Below are positions 1-8,700 of a stretch of DNA of 64,000 bases, piece after piece. This stretch comes from VRUE01 sp963708115. GTDB lineage: Bacteria > Actinomycetota > Thermoleophilia > Solirubrobacterales > 70-9. The notes below the pieces were generated by a model. The model searched no databases and was not told the DNA's origin. It worked only from the letters and a program-made list of their open reading frames with translations. The first letter of the stretch is position 1, and every line of letters begins with the position of its first letter. A program made the translations under genes and the position numbers. The DNA is taken from contig CAVPRX010000002.1 of the NCBI GenBank assembly GCA_963708115.1, forward strand, positions 682,001-746,000, given 5' to 3'.

Positions 1-2189
1 GGGCCGAATCATTCACCGTCAACAGCACCGGCGACGAAGTCGACGACTCGCTCGGTGACGAAAGCTGCCACACGACCCCCGGCGGCGTGTGCACCCTGCG
101 TGCAGCGATCGAAGAGGGGGACAGCCTGGGGGAATCGACCTCGATTGAATTCGATAAAGGAGAAGAAGGAGTCTTCGATGGCCAGCCCTCGTCAACGATC
201 ATCCTGGGCAGCCAACTGCCGGACATCACTGTCCCCATGACCATCGAAGGGGTCTGTGAAACCGGCCCCGGCGCTCTAGGCCCTTGTGTCGGCATCGACG
301 GCCTGAGTGGAGAACCGGCATTGGTCGTCTCGAACGCCGAAGAAAGCGCAATCAGGGGTCTGGCTATTACCGGAGCGCAGACCGCGATCAGCCTGCAGGG
401 AGCTCCCAGAACCAAGATTCAGGAAAACTGGTTCGGCGTGGCGTTGGGTGGTGCCTCCGGTCCGAACGGAACGGGCGTCCTCGTAGACCCCGGGTCGAAT
501 CGCAGTCTCATCGGTGGCGAAGGTCTCGGGCAGGGGAACGTCTTCGCCGGCAATACGGCCGACGGTCTCGACATCCACGGGGGCCGCGAAGTCAAGGTCT
601 ACAGCAACTACTTCGGCGTCGAGCCGGACGGGATCACGCCGAGTCCCAATGGCGGGGATGACATCGAGGTCGTCGCAACGGGAGGCGAAGTGGCCGGCAC
701 GGAAATCGGTACGCGGGTCAGGCCCGTCGGCGTCGCAAGTCAGGGCTGCGACTGGGGCTGCAACGTGATCTCAGGCGCGGGTGTGGATGGGGTAGACCTG
801 CAGGGTGAGGCCGGCGAGAGCCCCGCGACGTCGACGTCGGTCCTCGGCAACTACATCGGCGTCAACGCGGATGGGACTGCAGCGATCCCCAATGCCGACG
901 CCGGCGTCCAAGTGGGCGAAGCGGCCCACACGATCGTCGGGGGGCCCTCCGCGGGCGAAACCAATCGCATCGTCGGCGGCAGCGTCGGCGTCCTCGCAGG
1001 CCCGGCCGCGGGCGACCTTGCCATTCGCGGCAACCTGATCGGGATCGACGCCGCCGGCGCCGGCACGCTGAGCCCGCCTGACGAAGGGATCGTCGTCGAC
1101 TCGGCCGAACTCGCGAGTCCGACCCTCGAAGCGGAGATCGCCGGCAACGAGATCGGGATGAAAGGCGGCGTCGCGATAGCTCAGCGAGGTCAGGGAGCGT
1201 GGATCCACGACAACGAGATATTCGGCGCGCAAACCGGAATCAAGACCTTCTCGCCGAGCGAATACGGCAACGTGGTCGAGGGCAATCTGATCGAAGGGTC
1301 CACGGCCGGCGGGATCCTGGTCGAAAACAATCTCAACGAGATCGTCGGCAACGAAGTGCTCGGGGCCGGAGGGCCTGGAATCTGGATCCAGGGGATCGTT
1401 TCGGAAGCAACGCAAAACGTCGTCGGCGGCGACGTCGGGGGCGACGAAAACGTGATCGACGGCAGTGCCGGCGCCGCAATCGAGGTCTCCGACAAGGAAG
1501 CGACTGACAACGAAGTGGCTCGAAACCGGGGTGCGGGCAACGGGGGCCTCTTCGTCGACCTGGTCGCCGCCTCTCCCGCTACCGAAGTGGGACCCAACAG
1601 GGGCATCCAACCACCCACCTTCTCGACCACGACGCAGACCGGTGCGAGCGGTGGTGCGGAAAAAGGCGCCACGGTACGCGTCTTCCGCAAGCAGGTGTCT
1701 GCGGCGGGGGAGTTGCAGTCATTCCTCGGCAAGGCGGTTGCCGACGACAACAAGAGCTGGACCGTCACCTATGACAAAGAAATCCCGGTGGGCACGATCG
1801 TCGCCGCCACCCAGACCGTGGAAGGTGCGACCTCGGAGCTGGCGACGGCGGGAGGCGGGGCCGAAGGCTCGTCCGGGAGTGGGGGTGCCGGTGCATTCGG
1901 AAGTGGCGCACAAGGGGTATTCGGGAGCGCGGCGGCGGCGATCCGACCCCGAACCAAAATAGTGAAGGGACGATCGCGGCATCGCACCGCCCGCTTCGTC
2001 TTCGAGGCCAGCCAGACCGACTCCACCTTCCTCTGCAAGCTCGACGACAAGCCGTTCGACATCTGCAGGTCGCCGAAGAGATATGCGGGCTTGGCATCCG
2101 GCAGGCACGTGTTCTGGGTGCGCGCGGTCGGTCCGGCCGGGCACGTCGATCTCAGCCCCGCGAAGAAGAAGTTCTCGATCTCCGGATGA
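1..2189 (+). CDS. Secreted CSLREA-type right-handed beta-helix protein (5' end outside window)
   Basis: The reading frame is already open at base 3, so the true start lies upstream; the GTG at 87 is internal. The first visible residues contain a CSLREA-like segment (VNSTGDEVDDS, then GGVCTLRAAIEEG), which in this family sits just after the signal region. About 450 residues follow with repeated N-x-I-G-V and G-N-x-I-x-G motifs, for example NYFGVEPDG, NYIGVNADG and NLIGIDAAG, typical of parallel beta-helix (PbH1) rungs of secreted or surface proteins. A Gly/Ser/Ala-rich linker (around residues 645-670 of the visible part) leads to a C-terminal Ig-like module with two Cys. Ligand or substrate is unknown. 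It ends one base before the next gene, so the two are probably co-transcribed. Confidence 0.8.
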   Translation, partial: AESFTVNSTGDEVDDSLGDESCHTTPGGVCTLRAAIEEGDSLGESTSIEFDKGEEGVFDGQPSSTIILGSQLPDITVPMTIEGVCETGPGALGPCVGIDGLSGEPALVVSNAEESAIRGLAITGAQTAISLQGAPRTKIQENWFGVALGGASGPNGTGVLVDPGSNRSLIGGEGLGQGNVFAGNTADGLDIHGGREVKVYSNYFGVEPDGITPSPNGGDDIEVVATGGEVAGTEIGTRVRPVGVASQGCDWGCNVISGAGVDGVDLQGEAGESPATSTSVLGNYIGVNADGTAAIPNADAGVQVGEAAHTIVGGPSAGETNRIVGGSVGVLAGPAAGDLAIRGNLIGIDAAGAGTLSPPDEGIVVDSAELASPTLEAEIAGNEIGMKGGVAIAQRGQGAWIHDNEIFGAQTGIKTFSPSEYGNVVEGNLIEGSTAGGILVENNLNEIVGNEVLGAGGPGIWIQGIVSEATQNVVGGDVGGDENVIDGSAGAAIEVSDKEATDNEVARNRGAGNGGLFVDLVAASPATEVGPNRGIQPPTFSTTTQTGASGGAEKGATVRVFRKQVSAAGELQSFLGKAVADDNKSWTVTYDKEIPVGTIVAATQTVEGATSELATAGGGAEGSSGSGGAGAFGSGAQGVFGSAAAAIRPRTKIVKGRSRHRTARFVFEASQTDSTFLCKLDDKPFDICRSPKRYAGLASGRHVFWVRAVGPAGHVDLSPAKKKFSISG

Positions 2190-2190
2190 G

Positions 2191-3273
2191 ATGAGGTCTT
2201 TGCCTGAGATCGAGCGGGTAGCGCTTCTCGTCGTCGTCCTCGTGGGTTTGCTTGCGCCGTGCAGCGCTGAGGCGGAGGACGTGGTCAACGGCAATTTCGA
2301 GTCCGGGACGTTGAGCGGCTGGAGCGTGTACCAGGCAAACCCGTTCGGCGACTGGTTTGCGTACAAGGGCACCGAAACGCCGATCGGCGCCAACAGGAAA
2401 AAACAGAGCCAGGGTCGTGATGCGCCGGTCCAGCCCCCGCCGCAGGGCACCTACGCTGCAGTCACCGACGAGATCGAGCCCGACACCCTGATCCTCTACC
2501 AGGATGTGGCCCTGCGGCCGGGGCTCGACTACCAGCTGAGCCTGTTCGCCTACTACGACTCCTACGAGCCGATCGCAATCCCTAGCCCCGACACCCTCTC
2601 CATCGCCAACGAAGCCCTGCAGCTTCCGAACGGCCAATTCCAGGAAAACCAGCAGTTCAGGATCGACGTACTAAGGCCGGACGCGCCGATCGAATCGCTC
2701 AACCCGGCCGACATCCTTCGCACGGTGTTCGCCACGAAGCCGGGCGATCGCCCGACGATGGCGCCGCGGAAATTGACCGCGAACCTCAGCGCCTTCGCCG
2801 GCCAGACGGTGCGCCTGCGCGTCGCCAACACGGTGACCGAGGAAATCTTCAACGCCGGGGTCGATGCGGTCTCGATCACCAGTGGACCGCCGGGCAGCTT
2901 CTCGTCGAAGCACGGCCCGGCCGGGTTCCGCTTCGGCAAGCCAAAGGTGAACCGGCGCAGCGGCATCGTCACCCTGCGGGTCAGTGTCGTCGGATCCGGG
3001 CTGCTGCGAGCGGCCAAAGCACCGGTGCCTTCGGCTCGAGGCAAGAAGAGCGGGGCGGAGAAGGTCGGTGGGTCGATCGAGCCCGTGACCGTTCCCGTCG
3101 CCACCGCCAGGACGGTGACTCTCCATCTGCGGCCGACGCCGGCCGCGCGCGCCGCTCTGAGACGGAAGCACAAGCTACGGGTGAGGGTGGGGCTGACCTA
3201 CATGCCAACCGGGGGCATTGCGGAAACGGCGTCTGCGCCGGTCGTGTTCAGGCTCGCCCGCCGTCTGGGCTGA
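2191..3273 (+). CDS. Secreted protein with N-terminal jelly-roll-like domain, function unknown
   Basis: 360 residues from ATG 2191, which follows the stop of the beta-helix gene by one base. The frame stays open upstream to 2083, but a start at 2191 gives a normal signal peptide (hydrophobic run LLVVVLVGLLAP, then Ala-rich cleavage region) and suggests translational coupling. The mature N-terminus reads VVNGNFESGTLSGW, the usual opening of CBM-like or choice-of-anchor jelly-roll domains; later residues (YDSYEPI, FAGQTVRLRVAN) fit the same fold. The C-terminal third is a basic Ig-like segment. I infer a cell-surface or extracellular role beside the preceding beta-helix protein; no catalytic motif is seen. 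Confidence 0.75.
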   Translation: MRSLPEIERVALLVVVLVGLLAPCSAEAEDVVNGNFESGTLSGWSVYQANPFGDWFAYKGTETPIGANRKKQSQGRDAPVQPPPQGTYAAVTDEIEPDTLILYQDVALRPGLDYQLSLFAYYDSYEPIAIPSPDTLSIANEALQLPNGQFQENQQFRIDVLRPDAPIESLNPADILRTVFATKPGDRPTMAPRKLTANLSAFAGQTVRLRVANTVTEEIFNAGVDAVSITSGPPGSFSSKHGPAGFRFGKPKVNRRSGIVTLRVSVVGSGLLRAAKAPVPSARGKKSGAEKVGGSIEPVTVPVATARTVTLHLRPTPAARAALRRKHKLRVRVGLTYMPTGGIAETASAPVVFRLARRLG

Positions 3274-3330
3274 CGTGCGTGACGAGCGTCGGCGCAGGCA
3301 CGGAATAAATATTGGCCCTTTTATCTAATT

Positions 3331-3350
3331 TATTTGACTATAATCTCCCG
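3331..3350 (+). promoter_or_regulatory. Candidate -10 element (TATAAT) ahead of the 3426 gene
   Basis: A perfect TATAAT at 3339-3344 sits in an unusually AT-rich island (3301-3360) in a G+C-rich window, 82 bases before the chosen ATG. A good -35 hexamer at 16-18 bp spacing is not evident. The only other such TATAAT I noticed is upstream of the similar secreted gene at 62976. Confidence 0.4.
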
Positions 3351-3425
3351 CTTGTCTAAAAGACCCTGCCTCCTCTGTCGAAGTGGCCCTGGGGGCGACC
3401 AGTCATTAGAAAAGGAATGGGAGAG

Positions 3426-4013
3426 ATGAAAAGCAATAGACGGCTGCTGATCGCCGGCGTGATCGCCGCGATGGTGGTGCTCGCCGTACCGGTCCTGGCT
3501 CTGGCGGCGGAATGGAAAGACAAAAACGGCACCAAAGTCACCAAACTCACCGAATTCACAATGCACGGCGGTGAAGTGATCGAAACGACCCTGGGCAACG
3601 GCATGGACTGCGAAATGCACGCCACGATGACCACCGAAGGCGGAACCACCGCGAAAATCACCAAATACGAAATCAAAAAATGCGAAGGCACCTTCGGCAC
3701 CTTCAAAACGACAAAATGCGAACTGAACGTCGGGGAAGGGAAGGGTCTGCCCTGGACCGTCGACGTCAACCCGACGGACTTGACGATCACAAATTTCCGC
3801 ACCAAACACACCTTCAAAGGGGCTTCGTGCAAAGAACCCGAACTCGATAAAACGATCGCAAGCATGACAGTGAAAATCGAACCGATTGCAGCTGAAATGT
3901 CCGCCCTCTCCTTGGACGGCACAATCGAAAACGAAAAAAAAGAACAGATATTCAGGAATGCCGCCGCGCCCGAAATCGAAGGAGCGAACAAAGGCACATA
4001 CGGAATCCAGTAA
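3426..4013 (+). CDS. Small secreted Cys-containing protein, function unknown
   Basis: 195 residues from ATG 3426. An earlier in-frame ATG at 3417 is less likely, because the AAAGGA at 3411-3416 is 9 bases from 3426 but abuts 3417. The N-terminus is a clear Sec signal peptide (SNRRLLIAGVIAAMVVLAVPVLALAA). The mature part is Lys/Thr/Glu-rich with four Cys (in GMDCEM, IKKCEG, TTKCEL and GASCKE), suggesting two disulfides in a beta-rich domain. No enzyme motif is visible. In size, signal peptide and Cys distribution it resembles the secreted protein at 62976, and distant paralogy is possible. Codons are strongly biased to GAA and AAA, unlike the housekeeping genes. Confidence 0.75.
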   Translation: MKSNRRLLIAGVIAAMVVLAVPVLALAAEWKDKNGTKVTKLTEFTMHGGEVIETTLGNGMDCEMHATMTTEGGTTAKITKYEIKKCEGTFGTFKTTKCELNVGEGKGLPWTVDVNPTDLTITNFRTKHTFKGASCKEPELDKTIASMTVKIEPIAAEMSALSLDGTIENEKKEQIFRNAAAPEIEGANKGTYGIQ

Positions 4014-4048
4014 CGGCACGTACGGAGCCGGCTGATCCGATTTCGTCC

Positions 4049-4084
4049 GGTCCCGCTTGCCGGCAAGCACCGGCGAGCGGGACC
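4049..4084 (+). terminator. Strong hairpin after the 3426 gene
   Basis: The 15-bp arms (4049-4063, starting GGTCCCGCT, and 4070-4084) pair with a single G-T wobble around a 6-base loop. There is no T-tract, as is common for high-G+C actinobacterial terminators. It lies 35 bases after the stop of the secreted protein gene. Confidence 0.55.
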
Positions 4085-4103
4085 GCGTTGTCATACTGAG
4101 GCC

Positions 4104-4532
4104 TTGAGTCGCGAGGAAACCACCGTTCGGCTGTGCCGGATACAGGACGCGAGTGCGGTTTTGGAGCTGTGGGCTGAGGCGCGAAGCGGGCACGCAAGTG
4201 CAGCAGACAGCCTCGATGACGTCGAGCATCTGATCGCCGATTCTCCGGCCGCCCTTCTAGTTGCCGAGTGCGATGGAGAGATCGTCGGTGCCCTGATCGC
4301 CGGATGGGATGGTTGGCGAGGGAACATGTACCGGCTCGCCGTTCGCGAAGACCATCGACGGGAGGGCATCGGAATCGCCCTGACCCGGGCCGGGGAGGAG
4401 TACCTGCGCGGCCGCGGCGCCCACCGGATAACTGCCCTGGTCGCCTTCGATGACGACGCAGCCGGAGCGTTCTGGGACTCCGCCGGCTATCCCCATGACA
4501 GAGAGATCGGCCGCCGGGTCCGCAATCTGTAG
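4104..4532 (+). CDS. GNAT-family N-acetyltransferase
   Basis: 142 residues from a TTG start at 4104. The protein covers one complete GNAT fold: beta1 (TTVRLCRIQDASAVLELW), the central strand AALLVAECDGEIVGALIAG, then YRLAVREDHRREGIGIALTRAGEEYL, which holds the acetyl-CoA binding motif A (R-R-E-G-I-G), and a C-terminal ALVAFDDDAAGAFWDSAGY motif. The substrate cannot be predicted. The gene is monocistronic between a terminator-like hairpin and a convergent lipoprotein gene. No strong ribosome-binding site is seen before the TTG. Confidence 0.85.
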   Translation: MSREETTVRLCRIQDASAVLELWAEARSGHASAADSLDDVEHLIADSPAALLVAECDGEIVGALIAGWDGWRGNMYRLAVREDHRREGIGIALTRAGEEYLRGRGAHRITALVAFDDDAAGAFWDSAGYPHDREIGRRVRNL

Positions 4533-4610
4533 CCTCCAGCCAAAGCTGGATCGGGTCCGAGCAAAGCTGGTCGAACGGCCCGAAAGCGAAGCATCCGGAG
4601 TCCGCTCTCG

Positions 4611-5201
4611 CTAGTACCCGGGTTCGGGCTCATAGGACGGGTTCTTCGGCGGCGGGCCGATGAGCTCGATCTTCGTAACCTTGACGCCGTCGCCTGAGGG
4701 TTCAATTGCGACCGCCCGTCCGCTGTCAAGTTCCACGGATACATCCAGCTCCGTCACGTCAGTGGCCGAGAACCGCGCGAATCGGTATAGCGTCGGCGTC
4801 TCAGGAGGCGCTTTCCGGTTTGGGGAGATCGTCGCCGGCAGTCGCTCGTTGACCAGACGTACAGGCGGGCTTAGGCGAATCTCCACACTTCCGCCGATCA
4901 ATTCCCGGCCTTCTTCCGAGATCCATGGAACGACGTTGACTACCCGAGGTCGGTTCCCTTCGGCGATGGCGCGTACGAATCGATCGCGCAGAGCGGCTGC
5001 TTTCAGCTCTCGGGCGTCGGTCTTCGTCAGCCAGGATCTCGGCGGAGACCCGGAGGAGATCGTCTTCCCGAGCCTTGGTGGGGCGGGCCGGAATGCCTCG
5101 GCAGGCGAGGTGTCCGCCGAATCGCTACTGCCGCATCCTGCCAAGACGACAACCGCGCTGGCTAGTACTCCCCGGAATCTCGTTCCTTTTGTTCGTAGCA
5201 C
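4611..5201 (-). CDS. Putative lipoprotein, function unknown
   Basis: 196 residues if translation starts at the GTG whose first base is 5201. An AGGAGA (complement of 5208-5213) lies six bases upstream of it. A longer reading to 5258 has no such site and would put 19 extra residues before the signal peptide. The N-terminus has a short hydrophobic stretch and lipobox (VVLAGC), then a Ser/Asp/Thr-rich linker, indicating a lipid-anchored extracytoplasmic protein. The central part (AALRDRFVRAIAEGNRPRVVNVVPW) may be helical. The C-terminus is Pro-rich. No domain family is recognised. It is convergent with the GNAT gene. Confidence 0.65.
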   Translation of the reverse strand: MLRTKGTRFRGVLASAVVVLAGCGSSDSADTSPAEAFRPAPPRLGKTISSGSPPRSWLTKTDARELKAAALRDRFVRAIAEGNRPRVVNVVPWISEEGRELIGGSVEIRLSPPVRLVNERLPATISPNRKAPPETPTLYRFARFSATDVTELDVSVELDSGRAVAIEPSGDGVKVTKIELIGPPPKNPSYEPEPGY

Positions 5202-5302
5202 TACGGTTCTCCTATCGGCAATAGCGGGCTGTGCCTCGCAAGTATCCGGAGATCGCAATCTACAAACACAATGGTCTCTGAACGGGATAGACCCGTGCTA
5301 GG

Positions 5303-5371
5303 GCCCAGCCCAACAGAAAACGCCCCACCGGGGAGGCGGGGCGTTTCTGGGGTTACTACAGGGAGGAGAGA
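5303..5371. repeat. 69-bp dispersed direct repeat containing a bidirectional terminator-like hairpin, copy A
   Basis: Identical over 69 bases to 10999-11067. Its core is a hairpin with arms AACGCCCC and GGGGCGTT, with A-run and T-run flanks on the two sides, so it could terminate transcription in both directions. Downstream of the hairpin the conserved part continues to GGGAGGAGAG, a perfect Shine-Dalgarno-like string. Identity extends well beyond the hairpin, so this is a true repeat and not only two similar terminators. Confidence 0.8.
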
Positions 5372-5715
5372 ACTGCGACCGGCCGCATGGCAAAGCGGAA
5401 AACCGCTCGCAAAGCCAAATCTCATCCGGCCAAGTCCGGTTGTAACCGCCCGAATCCGTGCCTGACTGTGGCACGACTGTGGCACCAACCGTCCAGATAG
5501 AGCTGGGTCGGTGAAGTCAGCGATGCAGTGCGTGGAGTCACGCTCGGAACCCGTCCTTGCAGAGACGGTGTTTCGGGCCTGCTCGGAGTGGCCAAGCTCC
5601 GGGAAGGTAGGGATACCAATAAATCCAGAAGCCCAAGCATTGATTTTCTTGGACAGATGATCCCATTCTAACGATGATCCTTGACCTTATGGGCCTCTCT
5701 TAGGTAAAACTCCCG
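5372..5715. other. Intergenic stretch upstream of the LamG-propeller gene
   Basis: No convincing protein gene. A 37-codon, very basic frame starts at ATG 5387 (MAKRKTARKAKSH...) and ends TVARLWHQPSR; the DNA there holds a tandem CTGTGGCAC pair (near 5463-5482). This recalls the tandem TTGGTCCC motif of the att-like repeats at 36.9-45.2 kb and could be an integrase tail, but it is too short to decide. Bases 5610-5715 are AT-richer and contain TTGACC near 5680, a possible -35 for the next gene. Nothing else was recognised. Confidence 0.35.
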
Positions 5716-8700
5716 GTGATTCAAGACAGCCGGATTTCCGACTGGAGTCAAGGGGAGGACGCCATATTTGGAGCGCTGTACTACCGGGCTGGTGCCTTGG
5801 CGGACATCGGTCGATACGCTGCTTGTCGTGTCAAGCGGCCGATCTTGTGCAGCCTAACCGCTGCCGTCGCCCTCGGCGTTCTGTTCGGATCGCCAATTTG
5901 GACCACCAATGCCTCCGCCGAAATCGTGGAGCCCGTCGCCACCTACGCCTTCAACGAGAACTCCGGCAAAACTGCGCACGACTCTGCCGGCGAAGACGAC
6001 GGCGTGCTGGATGGCTTCTCAGCGGGATGGAATGAAGAAGGCAAATACGGCCCGTCAATCGACCTTCACGGCTTAGAAGACCGTCTGACTATTCCCGGAG
6101 GCTCGTTTGAGTTCAAAGGGGGATTCACCATCGAGGCTTGGATCTGGCAATGGGGAGAAGAGCCGTCCAGCCCGCTGTTCACCAAAGAAGACGTCAACGC
6201 GGAAGAAGAGGAAGCCCCGTTCAGCTACGCCCTATATGCAGGCGGGGAAGCTGGAGTGTCCGGCATCGTCCGCGTTAACGAAGAAGAACCTTTCGAAATT
6301 GCCGGGTCGGAAGAACTGCCAAGTCCCGCCTGGTCGCACATCGCCCTGACTCACGACGGGGAAACTGCACGGCTGTACTTGAATGGTGATCTCGTTGCTA
6401 GCGAAGAAGCACCTCTCGTAACCGAGTCGGAAGGGCCCCTGCAGATCGGTGGCAATCTCGCACCCGGCGACGAATTCAACGGTCGCGTCGACGAGGTCAG
6501 GCTCTACGACCAGGCCATATCGGAAGAACAGATCGAAAGCGACATGGCCACTCCGCTTCCCTCCGAGCCGTCGATAGTCGCCTTCGGTCCGCTGGTCGAA
6601 GCGGCATCCGAAGAACTTGTAAGCCCGGACAGTGCCACGAGCTTGATCGCGGGGGCTTACAAAGCGAAAATAGCCCGCATCGACGTTCTTCTTGATGGCG
6701 AAGTCGAACAAGAATTCGATCCGGCGACTATCACGGATGAAGAAGGCGGCGAATTCTGCTTCGAAGAATATTGCAGCATCGATCTCGTCTTCGACGCTGC
6801 AATAGGCCGTACTGTCGCGCCCGGCCCCCACCTGTTTGAGATCCGTGCGGTGACCGACAAAGGCACGAGTGCGGTCATCAGCCACGAAGTCGTGCTTGAC
6901 CCCAGTGGCCCCGTACTCACGCTCTCTGGACCGCTGCTGGCCGACAACGGAATACCGATGAGCAAACCATCGGAGGCGCTGGAACTCGAAGCGACCGACG
7001 GCGAAGGCGAATTCGTTGCGGGTCTCGCTGAAGTTACGGTGACGGTTGACGATGAACCGGTCGAAGTGGAAGGACTCGAATGCGAATGGTGGGAATGCGT
7101 GCAGCCTGCGGCGGGCACCGTTGTGTACGACGAAGCCGAATGGGGCAGTGGTCCCCGTACGGTGGTCGTGAAGGCGATCGATAGAGCGGGCAACGAAGAG
7201 TCCCAGACCGTCAAGGTAAACTCGACCATCCAGTCCGTCGAGCCGCCGTGTCCGCCGGTCGAACAGACCGTAAGCGAAACGGAAGAATCGGTGTCTGCGG
7301 CCGCAGCTCGCGAACAACTCGCCAGCGCCCTTCCGTCGACGGTTGCCGCTAATGACCTGGCTGGTGCCGGGGACCCGGAGAACCAGCTGGATCCGGCCTT
7401 GACCGTGCGTGGTGCCGAAACGACGAACGAAGCCCTGGTGGCGTCGGGAAGCTCGCAGGGCGGCCGGATAGTCGGGAAACCGGGAGGAGGTTTCACGATC
7501 GGTCAGAGCGCCTGCCTTGTTCCCCTGGAAACGACGATCGAAGAGACTGGTCCACATGCCCTCCCGAATGCGGCTGGCGCCGTCTTCGCGAACTCGGCGC
7601 CAGGTACGGATACTCTGGTCCGTCCCACCGTCCTGGGCGCAACTGTTGTCCAGCACCTTCGCGGTTCCGAAGCCCCAAGCAGCTTCTCTTGGCAGGTCGC
7701 CCTGCCCCCCTCCGAGGAACTCGTTGAACTATCCGACGGGTCCGCTGCCATCGTAAGCAAGGCTGGGGATGACACCGAACCGATAGAGACGCCGGTCCCG
7801 AATCCCGAAGCCGAAGCGCCAGCGGCCATTCCCGATGTCGAGACGCAGCTTGAGGCGGGCATATACGACCTTCAGCGTGGCGAGGAACTAAGTGACCGAA
7901 AGGTGCTTGCCGTTATCCCGATGCCATACGGAGTTGACATAGAAGGAGAATCTCTTTCGGCGTCGATGACGGTGGATCCTGAAACCGATGTCATCACCGC
8001 CGAAGCACCCCTCTCCGCTACCGCTCTCGTCGTGCGAACCGAGAGTGCACCTGATCCAGCCGCGACGTGTGCTGTTGTGATGCAGTCCGATCCCGCTCTC
8101 TATGAACGAGTTTGCACCGACTGGGATGAAAGCACTGAATCGGCCTATGCATTTGGCCTCGATTGGAGTCCAGAAGGCTTCCTAGTCTTCACCGGCTTCG
8201 AAAACATGGACGACTATCGCGAACCGGGACCGGGGGAAACCGTCTTCGCGCCGGAGGAAACTGCCTTGTACAAGGTGAATCCAGATGGCTCGGACCTCGA
8301 ACTGTTGCTCAGCGAACCATATGTCGCGTTGGGCCCGCCCAGCGTCTGGCCAGACGGTTCACTCATCACCCTTCGGGGGTGCACGATGGTGCCCGTCGAA
8401 TGCGGCATCATTACTGTAAATGATGACGGGACGGAACCGAAAATGGTGGCCAGCTTCCCCGACGGTGATATTAGCTTCAACCCTAGCTTCAATTCAGCCG
8501 GCAACAGAATCTATTACTACCGTAACAACCCGTGGCGCCAGCTCTACTCGATGAAACTGGACGGGACGGATCACAAGCAACTGACGGATCTCACGTTCGG
8601 GATATTCGGCTGGAAACGGGCGGCATCTGCCAGTCCCGACGGAGAATCCATCGCAATAGGCATTGAAAATAACATCTACAGCATGCCGGTGGCCGCCGAA